A program made the position numbers and the translations under genes. A stretch of 64,000 bases of DNA from Cryptomeria japonica (Eukaryota; Streptophyta; Pinopsida; Cupressales; Cupressaceae): NCBI RefSeq assembly GCF_030272615.1, contig NC_081414.1, positions 915,439,648-915,503,647 of the forward strand. The letters run 5' to 3'. Below, piece by piece: positions 37,525 through 49,674 of this stretch (the stretch's first letter is position 1; each line of letters begins with the position of its first letter). Below the pieces are notes generated by a model. That model saw nothing but the letters and a program-made list of their open reading frames with translations, was not told the origin of the DNA and searched no databases.

Positions 37525-38200
37525 ATGTTAGATATTTTTCTCTTAGTGTTCGACACCTTTGATAAGGTATTTTCGAAGGATGATTTTGATATGTTGGATG
37601 AAGTCTTGGATGACTTCCTCGAACCACCTTCTCCTAAAAGAGATGTAAAGGGCGAGTCATCCTTCATGACATCCTCATGCAAAAATGAAGGGTCTATGAA
37701 TGTCGTTGTTTTCTTTGCGGCCCCACAAAGGCCTAGGAGACCTTACACCCACATGACAATGACAAGTCCTTCTCCTAAGAGAGTCGAGACCATTAATGGA
37801 AAAAATTTCAAAGGAGAAGTTTTTTATTTATACATTATTTTTTATGCAATCCAAGCAACCATCTTTTAATACTATTACTCATATGTATAACACTCAAAAA
37901 ACAAACAAGTTCTTGAACCACCTTGAACTTATCTACCTCCTTCCCAACATATCCCTCCTAAGGCACCTTTGTCGGCGGACAAGCAACCAAGTGATTATGA
38001 TCTTATTGAGCAACTTAAAGATACTCTGGCTAAGATCTCACTTTGGGATTTGCTTCAAACCACCTCGAAGTATCAAAGTATGCTACAGGAAGCTTTGCAA
38101 AATATTTTGCTACCTTCCTCTCCAAGACCGACTGATGTGAATGTGCTGATAAATCATATTCATGCGGATTCGCCAAATATTACATTTTATCTACAAAAAC
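37525..38200 (+). pseudogene. Gag-side region of the Gypsy element
   Basis: Pieces such as DDFDMLDEVLDDFLEPPSPK and YDLIEQLKDTLAKISLWDLL are seen. The second matches the segment that precedes the protease in Tat-type Gypsy elements (isoleucine-serine-leucine-tryptophan-aspartate-leucine-leucine core). No zinc knuckle is recognised. Fossil, broken. Confidence 0.5.
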
Positions 38201-38667
38201 TCCCACTTCCCGAAGTGAGGAATTTAGTGGATCCATTGATGATCATTGTTCATGTGAATGACATTGGTATTAGATGAACGCTTGTTGATATAGGTTTGGC
38301 ATTGAACGTTTGTGGTTTAGACTTATTACCAAAGATCAAGGTGGACCCAAATTATTTGTCAGACTCCTTGTTCATTTGAGGTTTCGATAACAATGGTAAT
38401 ATCACTATGGGGACTGTCATATTGTTCTTGAAGGATGGACCAATCACTATTTCAACCCTTGTGCATGTTATGCCAAGCCCTTTATCATACAATCTTCTTT
38501 TAGGTAGACCATGGCTACATGCTTTGGGAGATATTTCATCTACACTTCATGGATCCATGAAGTTTGTGGATAATAATCAGGTTGTCATGATTAAGGCTGA
38601 TCATGAGGCTATGCAGTTATGTGAAATAGCCACAGTCGGTCAGGCTTCTATTACACCTTCATTTTAA
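38201..38667 (+). pseudogene. Gypsy protease region
   Basis: The region carries a retropepsin-like LALNVCGLDLLPKI segment and the strongly conserved YNLLLGRPWLHALGDISSTL, typical of plant Gypsy proteases just before the linker to RT. Fossil, broken. Confidence 0.75.
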
Positions 38668-38905
38668 AATTATATGCCCACTTTGTCTACTTCGATCGTA
38701 ACTTCTTCTTTTGTCTCATCCCCTAAAAAGGAAGAGCGCAAGAAGGAAGAAGTCACTAAGGAAGTTGTTAAAAGGGAGAGTTCACCAAAAAAGTAGGATT
38801 CTTCAAAAGAAAAATACCCAAAGGTAGATACTCCTAATGTGAAGACATTGGAGTCTACATCTGAAAAACCTTCCCAAACTGAATCACCTTCTCCATCAAA
38901 AGTAA

Positions 38906-39259
38906 ATGCATGTTTGGGTGATGATTGGGGTTCTTTTGGATTTTACTGACTCTCATGTTGGTGAGTACAAAATAGACCCCTTCCATCTAATCTTTCCTAA
39001 GATTTCATTCACCTCGACTACGAAAGATGATTATGCATCTATAAAGCCAGGTGATGCTTATCACATCGATCACCTTTTCTATACGAAGCCACCTTCATTC
39101 AAAGAATTAAAAAACATATATGGTTCTGGATACAAGCTTGTGTCTCAGCTTGGGTATGATGGAAAGGGTTGTGGAACTAATGAACAAGGTATTCAGATTC
39201 CTTTGGAGGCCGAACCTCATCACCACAATACCGGACTAGGATATTGTCATATGATTTGA
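38906..39259 (+). pseudogene. G-patch region of the Gypsy element
   Basis: GYDGKGCGTNEQGIQIPLEA followed after a short gap by NTGLGY is a G-patch: spaced glycines, an aromatic after the second glycine and a closing GLGY. It lies between protease and RT. G-patches bind RNA or RNA helicases in host proteins; betaretroviruses carry one at the protease end. Fossil, broken. Confidence 0.7.
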
Positions 39260-39561
39260 AAGGCAAAACCATGGGTAATTGTTAACATGATTTCGGTTGA
39301 TCCCCTTCCTTTAAAGCTTGTTCATCAAGAACTCATCAATGCTGGTGTATCACCTAATGAGATTCCCTTGGATCTTTTCCCTTCGAAAGAATCCTTGAAG
39401 TAATTTTTGGGTGCATATGATGGGCTGTCCTCTCATCATCATAAGTGTCAATTCCCATATTTCTTGAATACCCAGGCATACTTTGGGGAATCTATTTCGC
39501 AGGGGTGTCTATATCTCACAATGAAGAATAAATGTCTATACCTCATCCATAAGACCATAGT

Positions 39562-40440
39562 GTGCTCCTTAGTGGAGAAACTACTGACATCATCATGAGC
39601 GATAAGACTCCCGACAAGGTCATAAAAGTGGGAAAATGCTTATCCTCCGAAGAATTCAAAGAATTAGCTAACTTACTACATCAATTCTCTAACATCTTTG
39701 GTTGGTCTTACGAAGAGATGCCTATCATTGATGATTCCATTATGGTACACAACATTGTACTTAGTCTTGATGCTAAACTGGTGAAGCAAAAGATTCAAAA
39801 GATAAATCCTAAGGTGGCTTTATTAGTCAAGGCTGAGATAGAGAAGCTCCTAAAAGCTAGCTTTATCCGCCCCATTGACTATTCACCTTGGATCTCAAAC
39901 ATTGTCCCGATAAGAAAATGCGATTGTCGCATCCATATTTGCATTGATTTTTGGGATGTGAACAAAGCCTCCCTCAACAATGACTTTCCTCTCCTAAATA
40001 TCAATATGATCGTAGATTCCATTGTTCTGATCATTAACCATGACTCCATGTGGGACATGTATTTTGACGGTTCGAGGTGTCAAACTGGCTCAGGCGAAGG
40101 TGTTCTTTTATCCCACCCGAAGGAAATCTAGTTCCTCTCTCTTTCTATTTAGAATTTCATTTTACCAATAACATTGGCAAGTATGAGGCCTTGATCGCAG
40201 GACTCCATGTCGCGATTGCCATGGGTGTAAAGAACACCCACACGCATGGAGACTCTGAACTTATTGTAAACTAAGTGATGGGTGCCTATTTTGCTAATAA
40301 GTTGAAGTTGTCTCAGTATAAGGATTTTGTATTGACCATACTGAAGCAATTCACTACTTACATGATCGATAGCATCTCACGGAGGGAAAATCGTCATGCA
40401 GATGCAATGGCAAGCACTGATTCACTTGTAGGCACAGACT
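39562..40440 (+). pseudogene. Gypsy RT / RNase H region
   Basis: RT-side motifs include NLLHQFSNIFGWSYEEMP and EIEKLLKASFIRPIDYSPWI, the approach and first part of the polymerase domain. RNase H is marked by MYFDGSRCQTGSG and NNIGKYEALIAGLHVA, with the usual aspartate and glutamate motifs. Parts of both domains are recognisable; the region is broken. Confidence 0.8.
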
Positions 40441-40689
40441 TTAGTTAGGAAAAATACCACTTTGTGATACAAGTCCTTTGCTCTCTAGCCATATCTAATC
40501 AAAATCAAATCGATGACCTTATGTGTACCCATGTCGATTTGGGAGAATGGTTTGCACACATTTTCAATTATCTACAAACCAGAAGTTTTCTTGATGATTC
40601 CAGTAAAAGTTCACCCGTGCAGATTCAAAAGTTGCCCACTCGTTACATTATCCTATCTAATGTGCTTTATAGAAGATCATACAACGGTC

Positions 40690-41806
40690 TTCTTCTATGA
40701 TGTCTAACAAAAGATGAGATCCCCCTTGCTCTTCAACAAGCCCATCTGGCTCTGGAGATGGGAATTTTGGAGGAAAATTTTTGATACACAAATTGATCCA
40801 CATGGGGTACTACTAGAAATTTATGGAACAAGATTCCTTTGCCTTTGTCAAAAAGTGCCCCCAATGTCAACAGCATAGCAACCTGATTCAAGCCCCTGCG
40901 AAGAAGCTCCATATTCAAGTCTCTCCATGGCCTTTTTAGACTTGGGGATTGGACATCATTGGAAAGATATATCTCCCTTCATCTAAAGGTCACATCTTCA
41001 TTATCACCACTACAGATTACTTCACAAAGTGGGTTGAGGCAATGCCGCTCAGATCGACTACTTCTGATATGATTTGTGGCTTCATCATGGATAAAATCAT
41101 TTCTCGATTTGGTTTGCCTACTACCCTTGTTTCTGATAATGGTACACCTTTTAAGAACAAGGAAGTTAGGCAGTTTCTTGAAAAATTTCACATTCAACAC
41201 AGCTTTTCTACACCTTACTACCTACAATCTAATGGTCAAGCGAAAGCATCTATCAAAACCATTTAACAAATCTTACGCAAGACTATCACTAAACATGTTA
41301 AGGATTGACATTTGCAGTTAGTATACATGTTATAGGCCTATGACACTAGTATTTGTACAGCTACAAGAATGACTCCCTACAACCTTGTGTATGGCACCAA
41401 TGCTATTATGCCTCTTGAATTGGATATTCCTTCTTTGCGGGTCTCCTTAAAAGGGGCTATTGTTAATGATTCCTATCGTACTCTTCATTTAAATCATCTT
41501 GAATTTCTAGATGAGCACTGCTTAAAGGCCTTTCAACATCTTCAAGCTTATCAAAAGTCTCTATCCAAACAATATAACCAAAGTGTGATAACTCAGACCT
41601 TTAAGATAGGTGACCTAGATCTTTATGAGAACCAGATAAATGTTAATGCACCACCTAACCAAAGAGGGAAATTTATCCTGAATTGGTTAGGTCCACACAT
41701 CATCACCTCTATTTATGGTTCTAGTACCTATGGTTTATTCTCCATGGATGGTACTCCTCTTAAAGAGTCGATCAATGTCGCACACCTACATAGATACTAT
41801 GTGTAG
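40690..41806 (+). pseudogene. Gypsy integrase region
   Basis: A zinc-binding segment (40690-40935) precedes the catalytic core at 40949-41266, with DIIGKIYLPSSKGHIFIITT, DYFTKWVEAMPL, VSDNGTPFKN and YYLQSNGQAKAS. The C-terminal part at 41369-41806 has TPYNLVYGTNAIMPLEL and a closing NWLGPHIITSIYGS. The order is that of Ty3/Gypsy integrases; no chromodomain is seen. Fossil, broken. Confidence 0.85.
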
Positions 41807-42121
41807 AAGATGCATAGTATGTGCCTTGAGCATGATACTTAGGTTCCTATGGGGGGTCACATCCTAACACATATCCTTCATTGACATGACATTCATCTTT
41901 GTGTTATGAAGTGACTATGCATTATTACATCTATGTGTGTGTGTGCATTTACATGTGTTGTATCTCTACATACCTCATTATAAGATTTAATTGTGCATAT
42001 GACCCTATATAACTTAAATCATGATAAGTATTTATATCTAAATAATCCATCACATGAGCCTATAAAATAACAACAACATCCATCAATGAGAACACAAGAT
42101 AGAAACATAATATCGAATCTC

Positions 42122-42124
<3 letters not shown>

Positions 42125-42163
<39 letters not shown>
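42125..42163. repeat. (TG)n microsatellite
   Basis: About 19 uninterrupted TG units in the spacer downstream of the integrase. Confidence 0.97.
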
Positions 42164-42166
<3 letters not shown>

Positions 42167-42299
42167 TGTATCACATCATTGTACATGTATCACATCACGA
42201 CAAAAACACGTGATGTTGTCATATGTGTCTCTGACATACATAAATACATTTGTGTATATATACGAAAAAAAAATAATGCTGTACATGGAATGAATAAAA

Positions 42300-44470
42300 A
42301 ATGTGTCATGAATGCTCTGCTAGACCTGTCCCTGACGTTGTTGGTGCTAGTGGATCCTGGTCGTGGCATGGAGGTTGTCTAACTGAGGCCGACTGTGATC
42401 TCACAATAGTGGTGCTCCATGATCGCAGACCCCTCAACTCTACTCGTAACTCAGCGATAATCTCCCATTGTGTCATCAACTCTTCTCATGTTTCCATCTC
42501 TCACTAGCATGATGCCTCAAGATCTCCCATCAACTGGCGCACTCGGGGGTGGTCTAAGTCACCTGTGGTGCCCTTCCGTGCGGCATCGACCTATTACTGA
42601 AGGTCATTGACCTGGCTTTGTAGAGCATCATGTGCCCTCTCGACACTCTTAGCTCGCGTCATTTCTCGGGCTCTCTCTCCGAGAGCAGTGCAGGCCTCCT
42701 GCAAGGCCTCGTCCCATTGCCTCATCATAGTGGTTAGTTGTGTTGCTCCCTACACCAGCTCGACTTGACCCTCCTCATATGTTGTCCATATCTATGCTAC
42801 AAGATAAAATAGTTGCACATGTCTCCCTACTGATTGGAGGGGTCGATAGACATCTAGCACAGGACCCTAGGTCTGCACATCAGGGGCTTCTGCAAGCGCC
42901 TGGTGGATGAATCTCAACCACTCGGCTATGCTCTCGGTAGGCACAAAAAATTTCACATAAATATCCATCCTGTCCAAAAATCTCTACATCTATGCATATA
43001 CAAATAAAATACTAAAGTACATCAACTGAAACTACAAGTACATACTAGGATCGCCGCTCTACCACTCTGGATCTTGCAGAGGCACCCTACTAGAGGATCC
43101 CTCCAAAGTCACTGTTACTACTGGTCGCGCTCGTGGCGTGGCTGGTGGTGCAATTGGTAATGGTGGAAGAGCCTAACAGCCGGTACAACTCAGTCTAGAC
43201 TCGGACTCCTCATCCATTGTCTCCACTATAGCCTTTCACCCTCATCGCTCATAGAGGCTTGGTCATCGTTGTCTCCCCCTAGAGCTCCAATGTCTCCCTC
43301 CCTCTGCATCTATTAGAAAGATTGGTGCTGAACCAACTCTGCCCCACCAACCTACGAACCCCAACGTGACTTCGACATCATCTATATCAAGCTATGTGGT
43401 GATGTTGTCATCATCACTCCCCTGCAAACTATCTCTTACATCTCCGAGGGTAGGGTTGGGTAGCTCCTGAGGTCACAACACACTCCCAACCGATCGTGTG
43501 TAGGTAGGAACAATAGGTAGAATAGTCTGCACCTGTCTGAATTGCCGCATGAATCCTCGCTAGTAGTATGACATCATGGTCCTCGCAACTGAGTAGGAAA
43601 CGGTCTCTCTTCATCTGCGGGAGCTGTGTGCGATTTGTGGTCCAGACTCCCATGTCTCAATACGGCTGCCAGATCACATCTCTGATCCCGAGCTCGTGGA
43701 TAGTGACCCTCCAATAAGTAAGGTCCCCTGTCCACCATCCTCTATGCCATAATGGATACGCATGTGCCTGTGGCATGTCCAAGGGCATCCATGCTGAAAA
43801 TCCAACTCACCCCGTGCAAGTGATCTGCTCAAATGCCCAGACCTGTAGTAGGGTGCACGCTGTCAGGCTTTGGTATGCATGGTGCACGTACCAGGAGAGC
43901 TCATAGTATAGATGGGCAAGTATACTATAGCCCCACGCGTACACTATCTCTCTCTATCCTCCATCTCTCGGATCAAGGGGACAAAACCTATTGTCAAATC
44001 TAAACCACACTTGTCTGTCAGTACCCATCGTGCAATGGTCGCGATCATAATGTGTCGTACCAAGGGAATTGACACTCATCCCTGACCCATTGCTCGCAAG
44101 TATACATGACCTGTAGCATCTACCCTCCATCCAAGGGCCCACTCCTGCTGACTAACCAACTCCACGACAACAAGGATCGCTGGTGACACTTTCTCCCCCC
44201 AGACGAGAAGCCGTAGAATGCGGTAGACTTCAATCAGTGTCACAGTAATCTCTCCTGTGGACACATGGAATGACATGGTATCCACATCCCACCTCTCCAT
44301 CAATGCTTGTAGCATAGGGGCATGGAACTAAAACTCAGGTGACATGTATGTCCACCATAAACCTACTCTATGGAGGATTCGTCTATCTATAGCCGACAAC
44401 TCATCTACTCGACTTCGCAACAACAACTGGTGCCCCAATGTATGCTCCCGCATCTTGGGAAATGTCTGCA
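42300..44470 (-). pseudogene. Antisense plant-mobile-domain frame inside the Gypsy element
   Basis: On the - strand, opposite to gag-pol, the sequence reads HRVGLWWTYMSPEF, LMERWDVDTMSFHVSTGEIT (44290-44230) and VTLIEVYRILRL, then YAWGYSILAHLYYELSW and CTLLQVWAFEQI near 43900-43820. These are the signature blocks of the plant mobile domain (PMD, aminotransferase-like family; host members MAIN and MAIL1). A helical tail with EALQEACTALGERAREMTRA lies near 42700. Its place between integrase and 3' LTR, antisense, matches the additional antisense genes known in Tat-type elements such as Grande. Its role there is unknown. Broken. Confidence 0.8.
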
Positions 44471-45322
44471 CACAAACAATTTGTTATTAGTTTTGATTTC
44501 ACTTTTCCAAAAGACGCTTGCATGCCTAGAAGATGAAATCGCATCTTTTGGATGCCAGCGCCCTTTTAGGACGACAACGCGTTGTCTGGACGAACGCTCC
44601 CATCTAAGATGAAGGCATGTAGACCCACCGACAATACGTCCCAAGGACACCTACATAGTTGTCCGAATAAAATTCTCCAAAAAAGAACTAAAAATATAGA
44701 ACGCGACATGTTTCGAGTTGTACCTGGTCAGGCTCACTTCCCTGCTCGACCGCGGTCCGTAACTCCTTGATCCCACTAGCCCTAAGTTCTCGTCTACATG
44801 GAATTTTTCGCTCGGAGTCTATTCAATTCTTAGCTAGAATGCCCATAGTGTATAGTAACAATGACCCTTCTTGGGGCCCACTTTCGAGTATATAGCCTAA
44901 TTTTTGCCCGAAAAGGCTTTTGCCCATTTTTGGACAATTTTGGCTCGTTTTCCTTCCTGTTTTGCCCTCCTCATTGGGGAAAAACATGAGGGGGTATATA
45001 CTTACCTTCATCTAATTTTTCTCCTCTATCCATACTAACGCTCTATAAGCATTCTTCTCACTGAAGTAGATTCCTCTATTTTCCGTGCTGACAACTTTTC
45101 TAGTCTTGCAGTATGGAATTCGTCCTACCAAATATTGGGTTTCCTCGTGGATAATTGGGGGCATTTCCTGTGATCGTTGACTCAACCTTTGCGGTTTCTA
45201 CAATATCCTTTTTGGCTAAGTATTTATTGCATCTACTATGTTTATTGCACTATATGAGCTTAATGAACATATCCTTCAAAACTACTTTAGTGCAATTGAT
45301 CCTTGGACCCGATTAGTCCACT

Positions 45323-45333
45323 AAAGTGGGGGC
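45323..45333 (+). promoter_or_regulatory. Polypurine tract of the Gypsy element
   Basis: AAAGTGGGGGC lies four bases before the 3' LTR start, the expected position for plus-strand priming. The same motif precedes the LTR at 15960. Confidence 0.85.
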
Positions 45334-45337
45334 AAAA

Positions 45338-46506
45338 TGTAGTGTCCTAAATTATGGCTAGTGCATTTATGACACTTATGCATAACGTCTAGTGCATTTA
45401 TGACAAATCCATGATCAAAATTATGTTATTTTGGCATCTTGGATTCAAAAGACGTTGGGCCTACTCTTGGATGGACAGAAGCGCGACGGGGGGATGTCTG
45501 TGTACTGCGCTAATGTCTTGAAAAGCAATCGAAATCTCGAACCTGACAAAGAGCTGGATGCTGGCTGATGCGTGTTCTTTGGCTTGCATTTCACCATAAC
45601 GGCTCTATGCGCCTCTTCCGAGTTTAAAGACCCTTCCTAGCTCATTTTGAAGGGTTCCAACTTGGGTTCTTGACTCTTGGAATTTGGTTGCACTCTCACA
45701 CTCTCATTTCTCTCCTTCTCTCTTCATACTCTTGGATACACACTCTACTAATATCAAGATGCAACTATCTTGTTGTGACTTTTACCAAATAATACTCTTG
45801 CGAGCTTTGTCACGCTTGCATCTTCAACAGAAAGGGGTTTGACTTTACTCCTTATCTTCTCTTTTATCCATTTTCATTACATGCAATGAGTCCTTTGCAC
45901 CATTGATTGTATCTATTATCTAGGTGCATTCATTATTTCCAATATTTAATACATGCAATAGGGGTTTGCTTCCATTAAGCGTAACAGAGTTTTTATTTGC
46001 ATATTTCCAATTTTCCAATTTACCAAGTTATCAATTTATTTATCTCTTTCCAGTTTATCTATCTGGTTGTGTGTGGCGGTGGAAACACCTAAATAGGGGT
46101 CTGACTAAGGCAGGCCCCTATACAGCCCCAACAATTTTCCCCATCTCAATGTGTGCAGGTGATGAATAGATTCCGCGTACATAGGGCGATCTGCATAGAA
46201 CCAGATTTTAATCCCTCTGTCCATGGGCCATACAGACAATAGTGCACTGCGCTGGTGTCCGCACCTCGCTCTGGCGTCCGAAACCCGAGAGCTCCCCAAC
46301 TGGAAGGTATAATCTACTTTTGGTATTACATTATTTTGTAAACTGAGTTTTTGTATATTTATTATTCCTGCATTGTAATTCTGTGTTTTAGTTAGTTTAT
46401 TTATTATCTGTTGACTCATCTTAGTTCGAGTTCGAAGAGATAGCGCTGGAATGATTTGCATTCTGAAATTCATCATCTTTGAAGGGGGCAAATCTCCTCC
46501 CCTACA
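45338..46506 (+). repeat. 3' LTR of the Gypsy element (1169 bp)
   Basis: Pairs with 36291-37497. It begins TGTAGTGTCCTAAATTATGG, ends CTCCTCCCCTACA and is followed by the target duplication ATTGT. Confidence 0.92.
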
Positions 46507-47086
46507 ATTGTAAATGCCTAACAACAGGCAATAATTAGATGAATCTTCACATAAGATAAATGGTACTAGATAATGAGATATTGAGATATAATGATAGAAT
46601 TGTTTGAATGCACATATTTTGATATAAAATAGAATATTATACACTACACTAGGATATAGAGGACCAAGTTTATAATGTATCCGTGTATGGCATTGACTCT
46701 ACAAACGACATACAAAACAGATGTCTTAACATTTGGTGTAAAAATATGCTCTATGATTCACCTAGTTGACCTTTGTTTGCACATTTTATTTGTATATCTG
46801 ACGGTTTGATAGTATTTACAGTTACCTTGAAGGTTTGGTATCATGCTATAAGGAAACGTACTGAATTCTTTTTCATGTGAATTGCAGGTTGAAATTTTTT
46901 GTGAAGAGATGTTTTTTATATAATAAATATATCAAATGGGGACACCCCCGGATATTATAGTAGAATAAAATAAGCAGAAGAAAATTTTATAGTAGAATAA
47001 ATTAAATCTAGTACGCGTGAGATATAAAAATATATTTTAGTAGAACATTGTATGAAGGCTGGATTGGGAGATTGAATGTATAACTT

Positions 47087-47220
47087 TGAAGTCGATCAAC
47101 GCGTATGTGGAAGAAATCTGTCGGTGGTTTCAAAATGGAAGGAGCGAAAGCAATCGCTAGTTTTTACAGATATTACCCTATCTGTCAGTTCCCATTAACA
47201 GATATTTCCATCACTTGATA
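47087..47220. repeat. Dispersed segment, copy 2 (pairs with 22091-22310)
   Basis: It shares ordered blocks with the copy at 22091, including CAATCGCTAG and TTTCCATCACT; spacing between blocks differs. Confidence 0.5.
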
Positions 47221-47499
47221 TCTAACTACCTTACAAAAAGCAATACTTATGCAACACATAAGCTACTTAAGAGAAATCTTCTATACATCAACTTTCTTAC
47301 ATTAGAAATTGCCCAAAAAAAGTACGATAAAGACTTAGCATAATATTGAGAAAATAAAATATTCTCACAATTTTGTATAGTTATTATATATAAATAGTAC
47401 ATATTATTGAGCCCTTTTTTACATCACCAAAGTCTTATTCCTTTTGTGTGTTTAAAATATGAGGATAATGAGTATTTTTTTTAATAATATTTACTTATT

Positions 47500-47905
47500 A
47501 TGATCATAAATCAATGTATTTAAGATAAATTATCATATTAAGGGAGTTTTGATTTCGCATTGGAATTTTTATAGATTAATCTTAATACTTTACCTCTTTT
47601 CAAGTTAGTAGATAAATAAAGTTTGGACCACGCAATGGAAAGTAGTTTTGTTATCATTATCATATGTACATCAACATTTAATATATAGATGCATGACATT
47701 CAAATGTTAATTTCAAGTTCTTGGTAATAAAAGAGGTAGATAAGTTCATTAAGCATACTAATAACACCACAAAACCCACATTTGATGAAGTTAATCATAT
47801 AAATGGAAATAATGTACATCAAAAGATTAGTCCTTTAACAAATGCAAGATCATTTATAGTGTAAGGACAATCTTGTATCAACCAAAGATTATTTTTTTAA
47901 TATTT
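47500..47905. repeat. Dispersed repeat, copy 2 (pairs with 9670-10075)
   Basis: Same orientation as copy 1. Conserved phrases include GCATGACATTCAAATG and CCTTTAAC...TGCAAGATCATT. Confidence 0.65.
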
Positions 47906-48803
47906 GTTTGATCTTCAAGTATTTTACTGGTTTTACAATATTTTGTCATAATATGAAGCATTTTTCATAGCGACAAGTTTCACCACACTTATATTTTCAT
48001 AATCTTAAGCTTTGCATATGTAATCATAGGCACCATAAAGTCATTAGACATGTCACAAGACATGTTTTGATTAATATTCTTTGATTGTTGTATGCAATAA
48101 AAAATTGAGAGAATAAAATAAGAATTAAAAGACAAACTTAAAATCTTATTTTCAAATTTAATTTGAAAATTTAGAATGAGAGTATTTAAGTGATTTCATT
48201 ATGTGATTTGATCGAAAATAATGTTGATGCTCAAACTCAAGAGCATAAAATTAATTATTTTTTAAGTTATTAAAATGACAAAGTGATATAATTATTAAAA
48301 AACACATGATTATAGAAAGGATGAGCGAAAAGATGAAATTGTAAATTTTTTGAAGATCGGATGAAAGGTGAATATTTGATCAAAGATCAAGAGATAACCC
48401 ATCTAGTTGTGGAATAAATTTAGAGAAATAGATTAAAGTTCACTAGAATTAATAGGGAAGATTCTATTTTGAACTTTAGAGAAGATAAAACAAATAATTT
48501 AATTAATTAAGCGGATAATTTATATGAAAAAGTTGCTAACTTGAAGAATGAGCTAACTAATATAGAAGATATGAGAAATAATTATATATAATTTTAAGTT
48601 TTAATTAGATAATTAGTTCATAGTAATTAAATAATTAAATATTATTTTATTAAATGATTAATAAATATTGATAATTAATGATAATGGATAATTAGTGTGG
48701 ATGATATTTAATAATATCAAATAAATAATGATTGATGATATTGATCTTGGTGTGAATGGGTTGTTCTACCTAACTAGTTTGTCACTTAGGTAATATTCAT
48801 AAT

Positions 48804-49295
48804 TGTAAGAATTTGTTGAAAATAGCCAAGATCAAGAGCACATTAAATAGCATAAAAGAGAGACTAAACATTTGATAAGAATAAACTGTATTCTAATCAA
48901 GAGCAAAATGTGATCAAATGGATCATTAAAAATTAAATACAATGTATGATGAGGTTGCTTATAAAGGCAAGGCTAAGAGAAAAGAGAGCACACAATGATG
49001 ACATGTGTCTCAATGAGATGCAAGGGTGGATAGGGGTAGGTAGGAGAAATGGTAAAACATTTCACATGAGGTGTATCACCCATCGAAGGTGGAATTATCA
49101 TCCCAGAATAAGTGGATATGATAAACTAACAATAATATCACACTATAAAAGGTGGAAGTTCTCCTACATAAACACTCCCAATGTATGCACATCTCGCTAA
49201 GTGGCTCATATGAAAAATAAAATGCTATCCATGTACCTAAGTAAAATTAAGTAAAGTGTAATTATATCCAAGATGAATAAATAATTACACCAACA
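48804..49295 (-). repeat. 3' LTR of Copia-C (492 bp)
   Basis: On the - strand it starts TGTTGGTGTAATTATTTATT and is preceded by AAGGGGGG. Same length as the Copia-B LTR, roughly one base in ten different. Confidence 0.88.
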
Positions 49296-49674
49296 CCCCC
49301 CTTAAGTGCAACTTAGAGGAATGCACTTAATTATACAATGCAACTAAGCAAGCAAGATAGGTCCTAGCTATAAGGCTATGTTAGGTACCCATGTACAAAT
49401 GAAATGCAATGCAATCTCTCATAAAGCAGGGAAAGAGAGAAAAACCCAATGGGTAAACCCCCCTCCCCCCCCCAAAAAAAAAGAAAAAAAAAATGAAAGA
49501 GAGATGAAAACTATACAAAGAACTCTCAAAGAAGTATGTGAAGGACAATTTAACTCCATATGAGGAAAAATTCCCCACCATATGAGAGAAGAATTGAGAC
49601 CAAGTAGCCCCCCTCAATGTAGAATCTGCACCAATGGCAAAAGCTCAAAATTGAATGAAGAAAATACTCCACGA

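Larger units (their letters stand above)
36291..46506 (+). mobile_element. Gypsy-type LTR element, complete at both ends (10.2 kb), broken
   Basis: Two LTRs start TGTAGTGTCC and end CCCCTACA. The element is flanked by an exact 5-bp duplication, ATTGT (36286-36290 and 46507-46511). Parts in order: 5' LTR, primer site, short gag-side region, protease, G-patch, RT/RNase H, integrase with C-terminal region, spacer with a TG microsatellite, an antisense plant-mobile-domain frame, polypurine tract and 3' LTR. Pol order and the antisense gene before the 3' LTR fit the Tat group of plant Gypsy elements (inference). The coding parts carry many breaks. The LTRs differ at roughly one site in ten plus indels, suggesting insertion tens of millions of years ago if substitution rates are as slow as in gymnosperms. 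Confidence 0.92.
46512..48798. other. Gene-poor stretch between Gypsy and Copia-C
   Basis: No gene is supported. It holds the two dispersed repeats listed at 47087 and 47500. The part from 48500 to 48740 is extremely AT-rich. Confidence 0.5.

Noticed and set aside
42300-44470. PMD frame as a host gene
   Set aside because: It lies wholly between integrase and 3' LTR of one element with an exact target duplication, so it belongs to the element.
46105-46644. 179-codon frame on -
   Set aside because: It runs antisense through the Gypsy 3' LTR and its flank, so it is a shadow of the repeat.
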